Source: Pelagibacteraceae bacterium AG-422-B15 (lineage in GTDB: Bacteria > Pseudomonadota > Alphaproteobacteria > Pelagibacterales > AG-422-B15). From it: DNA of 64,000 bases. Under the pieces are notes generated by a model. The model was not told the DNA's origin and made no database searches. It saw only the letters and a list, made by a program, of their open reading frames with translations. Below, piece by piece: positions 44,511 to 53,418 of this stretch. Numbering within the stretch: the first letter of the stretch is position 1; each line of letters begins with the position of its first letter. Where the stretch lies: NCBI GenBank assembly GCA_905182345.1, contig CAJJBG010000015.1, positions 1 to 64,000 of the forward strand, given 5' to 3'. Made by a program: the position numbers and the translations under genes.

Positions 44511-45425
44511 ATGAAACCTCTATTTAAACCAGAATTATTAAGTTGGCTATGCCTAGTTACACTGGCCATAGTTTGGGGCTTAAACTTTATCTTTATTAAG
44601 ATAAGTGTGGAAGATGTTGGACCTACAGTTAATGTTTTTTTAAGGCTTCTTTTAGGCTCAGCTATTCTTTCCATATATTTAAAAAGCTCTAAGCGCTCAC
44701 TTCCTCTAAAAAATAAAAATATAATATTTTATTTAATCGTTGGACTACTTGGAATGGCACTACCATTCTTTTTGATTTCTTCTGCAGAAGTTCATATTGA
44801 TTCTGGTATTGCTGGATTGCTAATGTCGCCAATGCCACTACTTACTTTAGGCCTATCTGCACTTTTTCTTAAAGATGAAATTATTAATAAAACAAAAATT
44901 TTATCTTTCATTGTGGCTTTTTGTGGATTGATTGTCTTATTTGGTCCTGAGAATATATTATCCTTGGGAGGTGAAAATAGAATCCAATTTTATAGTCAAA
45001 TTATAGTTTTTATAGCAGCATGTAGCTATGGCACTAATGCTATTATATCTAAACTTGCTCCCAAAATAGATGTTGTTGCAATGGCAACTGGTGCCTGTGT
45101 CGGTGGTTTAATTTTTATTACACCTTTGGCTGTTTTCTATGATCCCATATTTGCAGCAACCTTCACTAATGAATCTATTGTTGCAATAATTATTCAAGGT
45201 GTATTTGGTACTGCTATAGCCAACATTCTATTTTTTAAGATCATTGAACTTAGGGGGCCGGTCTTTTTATCTCTAATTAATTTTATGATACCTCCAATCG
45301 CTTTCTTTTCTGGTGTTCTATTTTTGAATGAAACAATTAAGATTAATGCCTTATTAGCATTGTTAATGATATTATTGGCTTTGTTTATAAATTATAGATC
45401 CTCAAAAACTAACTCAACAAATTGA
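44511..45425 (+). CDS. EamA/DMT-family permease
   Basis: A 304-residue membrane protein with ten predicted helices. The first EamA repeat includes LAIVWGLNFIFIKIS (about 18-32), then VFLRLLLGSAIL. In the middle is GLLMSPMPLLTLGLSALFLKDE, and the second repeat ends with LSLINFMIPPIAFFSGVLFLNE. The transported solute is unknown. It lies 40 bases upstream of livG, on the same strand, so it may be read through into the Liv operon. Confidence 0.87.
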   Translation: MKPLFKPELLSWLCLVTLAIVWGLNFIFIKISVEDVGPTVNVFLRLLLGSAILSIYLKSSKRSLPLKNKNIIFYLIVGLLGMALPFFLISSAEVHIDSGIAGLLMSPMPLLTLGLSALFLKDEIINKTKILSFIVAFCGLIVLFGPENILSLGGENRIQFYSQIIVFIAACSYGTNAIISKLAPKIDVVAMATGACVGGLIFITPLAVFYDPIFAATFTNESIVAIIIQGVFGTAIANILFFKIIELRGPVFLSLINFMIPPIAFFSGVLFLNETIKINALLALLMILLALFINYRSSKTNSTN

Positions 45426-45454
45426 TTGCTCACTTATATCTGGTGAAATATATT
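45426..45454 (+). promoter_or_regulatory. Candidate sigma-70-type promoter for the Liv operon
   Basis: TTGCTC (45426-45431) and TATATT (45449-45454) are 17 bases apart, close to the housekeeping consensus. The start of transcription would fall about 5 bases before the livG ATG (45466), giving a very short leader. In an AT-rich genome such matches arise by chance, so this is a candidate only. Confidence 0.35.
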
Positions 45455-45465
45455 TAAAGCAACTT

Positions 45466-46227
45466 ATGCTCTCAATTCAAAATCTTTCGAAAAACTTTGG
45501 CGGAATAAAAGCTGTTAATAATGTTTCACTGAATATAAAAAAAGGCTCAATCACTGGTCTCATAGGGCCAAATGGAGCTGGAAAAACAACACTATTTAAT
45601 ATCATTGCTGGAAATATTAAAAATAATTCTGGTCAAATCTTTCTTGAGAATGATGATATTACACATCTGCCATCACATGAATTATTTGATAAAGGTTTAT
45701 TAAGAACTTTTCAAATAGCACATGAGTTTTCAAGACTTACTGTGCTGGAAAATTTAATGGTAGTTCCAGGGGCACAAACTGGTGAAAAATTAATTGGTAC
45801 TTGGTTTAATTATTCAAAAGTAAAGACTGAAGAAATTGCTATTCGTGAGAAAGCTGAAGAAGTAATTGAATTTTTAAAACTTACTCACTTAACACACGAG
45901 TTGGCTGGAAATCTTTCTGGAGGACAAAAAAAACTTTTAGAGCTTGGAAGAACCATGATGGTTGATGCAAAACTAGTACTCTTAGATGAAGTGGGTGCAG
46001 GAGTAAATAGAACTTTACTAAAAGATATAGCATCAACTATTTTAAGATTAAACCAGGAACGGGGCTATACATTCTGCATGATTGAACATGATATAGATTT
46101 TATTAGTGAACTTTGTGACTGGGTGATTGTTATGGCTGAAGGAAGCATATTGACTCAAGGAAAAATAGAAGAAATTAAAAATAATGAATCTGTTATTGAG
46201 GCCTACCTAGGAAAGACAAAATTATAA
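45466..46227 (+). CDS. livG: Branched-chain amino acid/amide ABC transporter ATPase LivG
   Basis: A 253-residue ATPase. Walker A is GPNGAGKTT (about 35-43), the signature is NLSGGQKKLLELGRTMM (about 149-165), Walker B is LVLLDEVGAGV and the switch His is in MIEHDIDFI. LLRTFQIAHEFSRLTVLENL is the LivG-type Q-loop region. It hydrolyses ATP with LivF to drive import. Its stop overlaps the livF ATG by one base. Substrates of this class include leucine, urea, short amides and dicarboxylates; the specificity rests with LivJ at 49381. Confidence 0.92.
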   Translation: MLSIQNLSKNFGGIKAVNNVSLNIKKGSITGLIGPNGAGKTTLFNIIAGNIKNNSGQIFLENDDITHLPSHELFDKGLLRTFQIAHEFSRLTVLENLMVVPGAQTGEKLIGTWFNYSKVKTEEIAIREKAEEVIEFLKLTHLTHELAGNLSGGQKKLLELGRTMMVDAKLVLLDEVGAGVNRTLLKDIASTILRLNQERGYTFCMIEHDIDFISELCDWVIVMAEGSILTQGKIEEIKNNESVIEAYLGKTKL

Positions 46228-46937
46228 TGCAAAATAAATACTTTGAATGTCATAATTTAATAGGTGGATATGGTGGTGCTGATATTCTTCATGGTTGTAG
46301 TATTGCAATTGATAAAAATGAAATTGTAGTAATTGTTGGTCCTAATGGTGCTGGTAAATCTACGGCTATGAAAGCTATGCTTGGGATGATTCAAATAAAA
46401 TCTGGAACAATCTCTTTTAATGGTAATGATATTTCAAAGCTTTCTCCTCAAGATAGAATTAATCAGGGTCTTAGCTTTGTACCGCAAACAAATAATGTCT
46501 TTACAGAGCTTACTGTTAGAGAAAATTTAGAAATTGGAGCTTATATTAGAAAAGATAATTTTGAGGAAACAATAGAACAGATTTATGATTTATTTCCTGT
46601 GTTAAAAGATAAGCGTTCCCAGTTAGCTGGAGAATTGTCAGGTGGACAAAGACAGCAGGTCGCCGTAGGCCGAGCTTTAATGACCAAGCCTTCAGTTCTA
46701 ATGCTTGATGAGCCTACAGCTGGTGTTTCACCAATTGTTATGGATGAATTATTTGAGCGCATAATTGAAATAAAAAAAACTGGTATGGCTATATTGATTG
46801 TTGAACAAAATGCTAAACAAGCTCTCAATATTGCAGACTATGGCTATGTTTTGGTAAATGGAGAAAATAAACATTTTGGCACAGGTGCTGAGCTGTTAGA
46901 CAACAAAGAAGTAAGACAATCTTTTTTAGGGGGTTAA
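46227..46937 (+). CDS. livF: Branched-chain amino acid/amide ABC transporter ATPase LivF
   Basis: A 236-residue ATPase, the second of the LivGF pair. Walker A is GPNGAGKST (about 38-46), the Q-loop is LSFVPQTNNVFTELTVRENL, the signature is LSGGQRQQVAVGRALM (about 136-151), and Walker B is VLMLDEPTAGVSP. The switch is the Glu-Gln of LIVEQNAKQAL, a LivF hallmark instead of the usual His. It is preceded by livG and followed after 7 bases by livH. Confidence 0.93.
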   Translation: MQNKYFECHNLIGGYGGADILHGCSIAIDKNEIVVIVGPNGAGKSTAMKAMLGMIQIKSGTISFNGNDISKLSPQDRINQGLSFVPQTNNVFTELTVRENLEIGAYIRKDNFEETIEQIYDLFPVLKDKRSQLAGELSGGQRQQVAVGRALMTKPSVLMLDEPTAGVSPIVMDELFERIIEIKKTGMAILIVEQNAKQALNIADYGYVLVNGENKHFGTGAELLDNKEVRQSFLGG

Positions 46938-46944
46938 TTTTAAA

Positions 46945-47964
46945 TTGGAATATATAGATATAATAAACGCAATTGTTTTGCTTTCTAATTTTGTTTTATT
47001 GCCTGCAATTACTTATGGCTCGCAACTAGCTTTAGCTGCATTGGGTGTTACTTTAATCTATGCAGTTTTAAGATTTTCAAATTTTGCACATGGTGATTTA
47101 ATGTCATTTGGTACGATGGCAACTATTTTAATTACATGGTGGCTACAAAGCATAGGAATAACTGGAGGCATATTGCCAACAGCCCTAATTGCTTTACCAT
47201 TTGGAATTTTAGCAACAATCATCTTATGTTTATTTATTGATCGAAGTGTTTATAAATTTTATAGAAAACAAAAAAGTGTTCCTGTGGTTTTTATGATTGT
47301 CTCAGTTGGTGTTATGTTTACTTTAAATGCACTTGTTAGATTTATTATTGGGCCTAATGATCGTAAATTTTTTGATGGTGAAAAATTTATCATTAAAGCG
47401 ATTGAGTTTAAAAATTTAACTGGACTTGATGAGGGTCTTGCAATCAGATCAACCCAAGTAATTACAATTGTTGTTGCTATAGTAACAATGGTATTATTAT
47501 TTTGGTTTTTGCAAAAATCTAAAACTGGAAAATCTATGCGTGCATTTTCTAACAATGAAGACTTAGCCTTGCTTTCAGGTATTAATCCAGATCGAGTAGT
47601 CTTATACACTTGGATTATTGTAGGTGCGTTAGCAACTATTGCTGGTGTTTTATATGGATTAGATAAAAGCTTTAAACCTTATACATATTTTTCACTCGTA
47701 CTGCCTATGTTTGCTGCAGCAATTATTGGTGGAGTTGGTAGTCCGATAGGTGCAATTGTTGGCGGCTATATTATTGGATTTTCAGAAGTAATGCTTACAT
47801 ATGCTTATAAAAAATTCTTAATGTATATTTTACCAACTAACCTGGAGCCATCTGGTCTAGTGCAATTTCTATCTACTGATTATAAATTTGCTATATCTTT
47901 TATCATACTTGTCATTGTTCTAATAATTAGGCCAACTGGAATATTTAAAGGAAAAACATTATGA
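46945..47964 (+). CDS. livH: Branched-chain amino acid/amide ABC transporter permease LivH
   Basis: A 339-residue inner-membrane permease with about eight helices. LAALGVTLIYAVLRFSNFAHGDL (in part, about 30-50) is the LivH N-terminal signature. The cytoplasmic EAA-like loop is GKSMRAFSNNEDLALLSGIN (about 194-213), followed by AIIGGVGSPIGAIVGGYIIG. It starts with TTG at 46945. It overlaps livM by 4 bases (ATGA). Confidence 0.92.
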   Translation: MEYIDIINAIVLLSNFVLLPAITYGSQLALAALGVTLIYAVLRFSNFAHGDLMSFGTMATILITWWLQSIGITGGILPTALIALPFGILATIILCLFIDRSVYKFYRKQKSVPVVFMIVSVGVMFTLNALVRFIIGPNDRKFFDGEKFIIKAIEFKNLTGLDEGLAIRSTQVITIVVAIVTMVLLFWFLQKSKTGKSMRAFSNNEDLALLSGINPDRVVLYTWIIVGALATIAGVLYGLDKSFKPYTYFSLVLPMFAAAIIGGVGSPIGAIVGGYIIGFSEVMLTYAYKKFLMYILPTNLEPSGLVQFLSTDYKFAISFIILVIVLIIRPTGIFKGKTL

Positions 47965-49331
47965 TTGAAAAGTTAAGAGCCCCTATTGCCTTCTTATTTA
48001 TGGGGCTCTTATTGTTATCAGTTGGGTTTGGACAATCTTGGTCAGTTGCATTAGGAATTATTAACCTATGTTTAATTTCAGCGATTATGTCACTTGGGGT
48101 CAATATTCAGTGGGGATATGCTGGATTATTTAATGCAGGCATTATGGGTTTTGTTGCAATAGGTGGTGTCTCGGCAGTACTGGTGTCACATGAGCCGGTC
48201 CAGGAGGCGTGGTCTTTAGGTGGTTTCGGATTATTAACAAGTTTGTTAGTTATAGTATCAGGTTATATTTTAGTTTTACTTATACGAAAAAATTTAAGTT
48301 CTCTTTTATTAAGAAGAATAATGATCACCACAATATCATTACTAGGCTTATTTATCGTTTTATACTTTTATAAACCCGCTGTAAGTTCAATTGAATCAAT
48401 TAATCCAGCTAAAACTGGATTTCTTGGTGGGCTTGGTTTGCCTATTATTTATTCTTGGTTAGTAGGTGGAATTTTTGCTGGCATAGTTGCCTTCTTTATA
48501 GGGAAAATTACCCTTGGCCTAAGATCTGATTATTTAGCAATAGCAACATTGGGTATTTCTGAGATTGTTATTGCAATATTAAAGCATGAGGATTGGCTGT
48601 CACGAGGTGTAAAAAATGTTACTGGACTCAGTAGGCCTGTGCCATACGAAGTTGATTTACAACAAGCCGATTGGTTTATTACTTTAGTATCATGGATTAA
48701 TCATCAAAAGATATCAGCTATTTTAAATTTAACAGATCAACAAATTTATATTAATCAACTAATAATTGATTCATCTGGTTTATATGTAAAAATTTGTTAT
48801 GCGCTTTTATTTACAGTTGTTTTATTGATAATTCTTGCTTTTAGCAATCGTGCGTTAAATTCTCCCTGGGGTAGAATGATGAGAGCAATTAGAGACAATG
48901 AGGATGCAGCAAGCGCTATCGGTAAAAATATTTTTAAACAACATCTCCAAGTATTTATAATTGGATCGGCTGTTGTGGGAATTGCTGGTGCAATGCTTAC
49001 TACTTTAGATGGTCAATTCACTCCTGGCAGCTATCAGCCTCTTAGATTCACATTTATTGTTTGGATTATGGTAATTGTAGGTGGAAGTGGAAACAATCTT
49101 GGTTCAATTTTTGGAGGTTTTTTTGTATGGTTTATGTGGATAGAGGCGGAACCCTTATCAATATTTATAGTTCATGCGTTAACAGGTGGCCTGGATTTTG
49201 ACAATGTAATTAGATTGCATCTAATTAAAAGTGCACCACATTTAAGGTTATTCTTGATGGGAATGATATTACTGCTGACAATGCGATTTATGCCACAAGG
49301 TGTAATACCAGAAACTATAAAGCGGACATAA
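47961..49331 (+). CDS. livM: Branched-chain amino acid/amide ABC transporter permease LivM
   Basis: A 456-residue permease, longer than many LivM proteins (about 300-430). The family-typical GVNIQWGYAGLFNAGIMGF is at about 47-65. An insertion-like stretch with extra helices follows (about 90-150). LGLRSDYLAIATLGISEIV is next, then the EAA-like loop SPWGRMMRAIRDNEDAASAIG (in part). Its stop codon sits immediately before a bidirectional terminator shared with livJ. Confidence 0.92.
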   Translation: MIEKLRAPIAFLFMGLLLLSVGFGQSWSVALGIINLCLISAIMSLGVNIQWGYAGLFNAGIMGFVAIGGVSAVLVSHEPVQEAWSLGGFGLLTSLLVIVSGYILVLLIRKNLSSLLLRRIMITTISLLGLFIVLYFYKPAVSSIESINPAKTGFLGGLGLPIIYSWLVGGIFAGIVAFFIGKITLGLRSDYLAIATLGISEIVIAILKHEDWLSRGVKNVTGLSRPVPYEVDLQQADWFITLVSWINHQKISAILNLTDQQIYINQLIIDSSGLYVKICYALLFTVVLLIILAFSNRALNSPWGRMMRAIRDNEDAASAIGKNIFKQHLQVFIIGSAVVGIAGAMLTTLDGQFTPGSYQPLRFTFIVWIMVIVGGSGNNLGSIFGGFFVWFMWIEAEPLSIFIVHALTGGLDFDNVIRLHLIKSAPHLRLFLMGMILLLTMRFMPQGVIPETIKRT

Positions 49332-49333
49332 AA

Positions 49334-49367
49334 AAACTCGACAGCCCTTTTTAAGACTGCCGAGTTT
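49334..49367. terminator. Bidirectional hairpin terminator between livM and livJ
   Basis: The arms AAACTCG (49334-49340) and CGAGTTT (49361-49367) pair fully, with CAG and CTG adding inner pairs around a T-rich loop. An A-run precedes the left arm, which becomes a T-run for the minus-strand livJ transcript. The livM stop is 3 bases away. Confidence 0.85.
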
Positions 49368-49380
49368 GAAAGTTAGCTTA

Positions 49381-50568
49381 TTATCTAAATTTAATTGTAT
49401 TAAATTTACCACCACCAATTTCTAGTTCTTTAAATGAACCTGTAGATTCACCAACTTCAGTAAACTCTACATTAGTAGCTCCTTGATAGTTTACTTGGCC
49501 GCCATTGCTTAAAATATCTAAAGCTTTAGCTAGTTCTCCTGGCAATATTATTTCACCCGGTGCATTAGCTACGTTCATAATATTTGCCGCAATTGAAGCG
49601 CGATCAGAAGAGTTGCCTGCTTGCATTGCTAAGATCATTAGCGCCGCTGCGTCGTAAGACTCTGGTTCGTATGGTCCGTCACCTGGAATTCCATTTGCGC
49701 TTGCAACTGCTTTGAAGACATTCGCTCCTTCAGAATCAGATCCTGCAATTGTTCCGAATGTTCCACTTAAGTCACCGTCAACATTATCTATTAAGCTTTG
49801 TCCAATCATACCATCACTTAAAATAAATCTTGAAAATGCCCCTGAATCAATTGAGCTTTGAATAATTCCTCTTCCACCTTGATCAAGATATCCAATTACC
49901 AAAAGTTCTTGCGCACCAGAGGCAGACAAGGCAGCAACTTCAGCTGAATAATCTCCCTTACCATCTTCATGTGCAGCATCCATTGTAACTGTTCCACCTA
50001 GTGTTTTAAATGCAGAACTAAAGCTATCCGCCAAACCTTTGCCATAGTCATTGTTTGTATAGGTAACTGCAACTTCTGAAATACCTCTTTCAATTACAAC
50101 CTGTGCTAAAATTTCTCCACCTCTTGCATCAGATGGCGCAGTTCTAAAAAAATAACCATTGTCATCTATGTCTGTTAAAGCTGGTGATGTTGCTGATGGT
50201 GAAATCATTGTTACACCATTTGGTATTGCAACATTATTAGCTATTGCAGTTGTTACACCTGAACAGTCAGCGCCCATTATGCCTGCCACCCTATCTGATG
50301 TTACTAATCTATCTGCTGCTGAAGTAGCTGCAGCTGCATCAATACATGTGGAATCTGCTCTCACAACTTCTATAGTAGATCCACCCAATAGCTTGCCTGA
50401 ATCAGAGGCTTCTTTAAAAGCTAGTTCTGCTGAAGCTGCCATAGTTGGTGTTAGTGATTCAATTGGTCCTGTAAAACCAAGAATGACTCCCATTTTAATA
50501 TTTTCTGCCACTACTGACGTAGTTAGCATTGCTACACTTAATATTGCAGCTATCATTACTTTTTTCAT
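49381..50568 (-). CDS. livJ: Liv-type periplasmic binding protein
   Basis: A 395-residue type I periplasmic binding protein with a Sec signal peptide (cleavage after VVA, about residue 21). The mature protein starts ENIKMGVILGFTGPIES and continues with NDYGKGLADSFSSAFKTLGG (about 168-187) and FFRTAPSDARGGEI, the latter two being Peripla_BP_6-like segments. The gene is convergent with livM, so it is expressed from its own promoter at the far side (upstream of 50568), separate from the permease operon. That allows binding protein excess. The ligand is not predictable. Confidence 0.9.
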   Translation of the reverse strand: MKKVMIAAILSVAMLTTSVVAENIKMGVILGFTGPIESLTPTMAASAELAFKEASDSGKLLGGSTIEVVRADSTCIDAAAATSAADRLVTSDRVAGIMGADCSGVTTAIANNVAIPNGVTMISPSATSPALTDIDDNGYFFRTAPSDARGGEILAQVVIERGISEVAVTYTNNDYGKGLADSFSSAFKTLGGTVTMDAAHEDGKGDYSAEVAALSASGAQELLVIGYLDQGGRGIIQSSIDSGAFSRFILSDGMIGQSLIDNVDGDLSGTFGTIAGSDSEGANVFKAVASANGIPGDGPYEPESYDAAALMILAMQAGNSSDRASIAANIMNVANAPGEIILPGELAKALDILSNGGQVNYQGATNVEFTEVGESTGSFKELEIGGGKFNTIKFR

Positions 50569-50641
50569 CTTCTTTTGTACTCCAAATTAATAAACTGTTT
50601 TTATGCTAGCAAATACTTTTAGTTCAAGCAATGCTTCATTT

Positions 50642-51907
50642 TTAGTCAACATTTAGTACTGCATCGATGTTTGTGGTATAGTTTGGAGAACAATTTTCCT
50701 TCTTTTGAGCCCATACTCCTGAGAGCTGCTCTGAAGCAATTTTAATGGTATTCCCTCCATGTCTTAAATTAATCTTGTCTATGGCTACCATTAACTCATC
50801 TCTTATTGTAGAATTTTTTGAGAATAGGTCTACAGGTTCCTCACCTTCAGGATAAAATCCAGAAAGCAACACACCCGCTTTTTGATAAGCATAGCCTGTC
50901 TTAAATATTTTTCTTGTTAAATTTGATGCAACTTTGACAACCTCAATTGTATCGTTTGAAGGTTTAGATAAATGAATAGATGTTGTATTAAAATAATATT
51001 TATTTTTCTTATCAAATGGATTAGTTCTTAAAAAAACTGTAACTGAAGATGTTAACAGTTGTTCTTTTCTAATGCGCTCTACAGCTCTACGTGCAAATAT
51101 TGAAACTGCCTGTTGAATATCAGCTAATTCTTTTAGACTTTGTCCAAAAGATCTTGAGGTGCAACAACTTTTTCTAGTTGTACGAACTTCCTCTAATGGC
51201 AAGCATGACGTCCCTCTTAATTCAAAGACAGTTTTTAACCCATTAATACTCATTAATTTTCTAATCCTTGAATCTTCAGCATCCTTTAGTTGTTTAATAT
51301 TATAAATGCCATGCATATTTAATTTTTTTGAAAGTTGTCTTCCAATACCCCAAACTTCACCTACTTCTATGCAAGATAGAACTGCATCAATATTTTTTAG
51401 ATTTAATAGAGAGCATACTCCATTAAAAGACTCATCATCTTTTGCTAAATGATTTGCAGTCTTTGCTAAAGTTTTTGTATTTGCAATTCCAATACTGACT
51501 GGGATGCCTGTATATTGTAGTATCACTTTTCTTATCTTATGCGCGTACTTTAAGAGATCTCCTGGAATTCCTGTTAATCCTATAAAAGCCTCATCTATAG
51601 AATATACTTCTATGTCATTAGTGAACTCAGCAATAGTATTCATTACTCTTCGAGACATGTCTCCGTACAAGGTATAATTAGATGAAAACACATGAACTTT
51701 TTCTCTTCTAATAATGTCTTTGACTTTAAATAACGGCACACCCATTTTTATGCCAAGTGCTTTTGCTTCTTTAGATCTAGCAATTATACATCCGTCATTA
51801 TTTGATAATGCAACAACAGGCTTATTATTTAATTTTGGATTAAAAACTCGTTCACATGATACATAGAAAGCATTACAATCAATTAGTGCAAAAACTTCAT
51901 TTGTCAT
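50642..51907 (-). CDS. umuC: DNA polymerase V catalytic subunit UmuC
   Basis: A 421-residue Y-family translesion polymerase. The start ATG 51907 gives the standard N-terminus MTNEVFALIDCNAFYVSCER; an in-frame start at 51949 would extend into umuD. Catalytic motifs are ALIDCNAFY (first Asp, about 6-14) and YSIDEAFIGLTG (Asp-Glu, about 100-111). The helix-hairpin-helix is EVWGIGRQLSKKL, and the C-terminal DUF4113-type tail follows with MVAIDKINLRHGGNTI. It begins 1 base after the umuD stop, and both are expected under LexA. Confidence 0.93.
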   Translation of the reverse strand: MTNEVFALIDCNAFYVSCERVFNPKLNNKPVVALSNNDGCIIARSKEAKALGIKMGVPLFKVKDIIRREKVHVFSSNYTLYGDMSRRVMNTIAEFTNDIEVYSIDEAFIGLTGIPGDLLKYAHKIRKVILQYTGIPVSIGIANTKTLAKTANHLAKDDESFNGVCSLLNLKNIDAVLSCIEVGEVWGIGRQLSKKLNMHGIYNIKQLKDAEDSRIRKLMSINGLKTVFELRGTSCLPLEEVRTTRKSCCTSRSFGQSLKELADIQQAVSIFARRAVERIRKEQLLTSSVTVFLRTNPFDKKNKYYFNTTSIHLSKPSNDTIEVVKVASNLTRKIFKTGYAYQKAGVLLSGFYPEGEEPVDLFSKNSTIRDELMVAIDKINLRHGGNTIKIASEQLSGVWAQKKENCSPNYTTNIDAVLNVD

Positions 51908-51908
51908 T

Positions 51909-52301
51909 TTATTTTTTATACAACTTATGAATTGAGTGAATGCAGACACCCCAAATAATTAAATCCATTTCCTCTGAAACATGGGCACTAGAATAATCAT
52001 TGTTTGCTGAAAGTAATGTAACTTCATTTTTTTTTATTTGTAAAATCTTAATACTGAGCTCACCATCTAGTACTGCAACAACTATTGTTCCATTGGTTGG
52101 CTTAATGCTTCGATCCACTATAATTAAGTCACCTGGATAAATACCAACACCTGTCATTGATTTACCACGAGCTTTTACAATGAATGTTGCATTGGGATTA
52201 AGGATTAGTTTTTTATTTAGATCAATGGATCCTTCAGTGTAATCTCTTGCTGGAGAAGGGAATCCACATTCAACTCCCTCATTATAAAAGGTTAATTTCA
52301 T
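51909..52301 (-). CDS. umuD: SOS mutagenesis protein UmuD (short N-terminal arm)
   Basis: A 130-residue LexA-like serine peptidase. Self-cleavage should fall at C12-G13 (ECGFPSPARD); the catalytic Ser48 is in GKSMTGVGIYPGD and the Lys85 in LDGELSIKIL. The Cys-to-Ser spacing (36) and Ser-to-Lys spacing (37) equal those in E. coli UmuD (24, 60, 97), so only the N-terminal arm is shorter, by 12 residues. I start at ATG 52301 because the longer ORF would run through the SOS box. Cleaved UmuD' joins UmuC in DNA polymerase V. Confidence 0.92.
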   Translation of the reverse strand: MKLTFYNEGVECGFPSPARDYTEGSIDLNKKLILNPNATFIVKARGKSMTGVGIYPGDLIIVDRSIKPTNGTIVVAVLDGELSIKILQIKKNEVTLLSANNDYSSAHVSEEMDLIIWGVCIHSIHKLYKK

Positions 52302-52318
52302 TATATAAATAAGATATT

Positions 52319-52333
52319 GTTCTTGTTTTGTTC
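52319..52333 (-). promoter_or_regulatory. Alphaproteobacterial SOS box (LexA site) upstream of umuDC
   Basis: Plus strand reads GTTC, seven bases, GTTC, that is GAAC-N7-GAAC on the coding strand. This is the direct-repeat LexA site of alphaproteobacteria. It lies 17 bases before the umuD ATG, overlapping the likely promoter or leader, and implies DNA-damage induction of umuDC. Confidence 0.85.
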
Positions 52334-52377
52334 TATTATTGCACCGCCAAAGAACAGAGTCAACTACATATAAAATA

Positions 52378-53322
52378 TTAAGATAAAAACTGTTTCTTAA
52401 AAAAAGAAACGACATCTAAATGGGATTGTCTTCGTGCATCCCAATTGCCGCCTGCGTGAGCACCTAATATATCTGGTGTTTCTTTAATCAGTCTAATGCG
52501 GCCTTCTTTTTCGTCACAATTAATAATATTATCATTAATCGTGAAAGTTAGGTGGCCTTTCTTATCAATAATAGCAAACTTTTCCGTAAGTTTTACTGCA
52601 TAAGGCATAAACTCTATAGGATCTATAGAGTCGAATGAATGATGTGCATTCGGATAAACAATTAAACTAACATTAGGCTTTGATGGTTTTATATACTCAA
52701 TAATGTTTTGTACCAAACTTGTCGGAGTATAGTCATCATCATTACCACATAGTATATGCATTGGTGCATCAGACCACTCATTAATATTTGGTTTAATGTG
52801 CGTACCAGGATACAAAGGTAGATGTGCTGAGAATTTTTCATCTCCAGTAGTTAGGGAATCAATAATAGGTTTCCACGCTGAATAAAAAGCTGCACTACCA
52901 CCAAGACTCCATCCCATAATACCAATTTTATTGGAATCAATATCTGGATGCTGTGACATAAAAGATAATCCACGAAAGGCATCTGTAATCATTGTAGCTA
53001 ATGTAACAGCTATTTGATCTTCAATAATTGACATCAAGCCTCTTGCTTCAAAACTATGAATTCTAAAAACAGCTATGCCTGCCTCTAATAAATTAACCAT
53101 ATGATCATGATGATTTCCTCTTAAGCCTGCACTACCATGAATTGCGATTACTAATGGACAAGGTAATTTGGCATTTTCTGGAAATATTAATGTGCCGTAT
53201 ATTTGTTCTTTTGGCTCCAGATCAATATTATTTAAGATGTGATAAAATTCGAATGGACTTGATGATTTAAAAAAGAAAACACCTGCTTTTTTTTTATCAA
53301 ATTTATTATTTATATCATCCAT
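52378..53322 (-). CDS. Dienelactone hydrolase-like alpha/beta hydrolase
   Basis: A 314-residue alpha/beta hydrolase. The oxyanion region is VIAIHGSAGLRGNHHDH (about 59-75), the nucleophile Ser is in IGIMGWSLGGSAAFYS (about 139-154), the Asp is in CGNDDDYTPTS (about 208-218), and the His is in NAHHSFDSI. The N-terminus has no signal peptide, so it is cytoplasmic. Dienelactone hydrolase families are broad and the substrate is unknown. It ends 76 bases before umuD, on the same strand, but the SOS box between them argues for separate control. Confidence 0.85.
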   Translation of the reverse strand: MDDINNKFDKKKAGVFFFKSSSPFEFYHILNNIDLEPKEQIYGTLIFPENAKLPCPLVIAIHGSAGLRGNHHDHMVNLLEAGIAVFRIHSFEARGLMSIIEDQIAVTLATMITDAFRGLSFMSQHPDIDSNKIGIMGWSLGGSAAFYSAWKPIIDSLTTGDEKFSAHLPLYPGTHIKPNINEWSDAPMHILCGNDDDYTPTSLVQNIIEYIKPSKPNVSLIVYPNAHHSFDSIDPIEFMPYAVKLTEKFAIIDKKGHLTFTINDNIINCDEKEGRIRLIKETPDILGAHAGGNWDARRQSHLDVVSFFKKQFLS

Positions 53323-53361
53323 TAAAAAATGACTCTAATAGAAATATATATATTATCCATA

Positions 53362-53403
53362 TAAAAATTGGGCCTAAGCAAAACTGCAAAGGTCCAATTT
53401 TTT
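53362..53403 (-). terminator. Intrinsic terminator downstream of the first amt gene
   Basis: Arms AAATTGG (53365-53371) and CCAATTT (53394-53400) are complementary, extended by GCC with GGT (one wobble). On the minus strand a T-rich run follows. It lies 18 bases past the amt stop codon at 53419 and before the hydrolase start at 53322. Confidence 0.8.
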
Positions 53404-53418
53404 ATTTAGAGCTTTGAC

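Noticed and set aside
52302-52415. N-terminal extension of UmuD
   Set aside because: It would run through the SOS box and adds 38 residues unlike UmuD.
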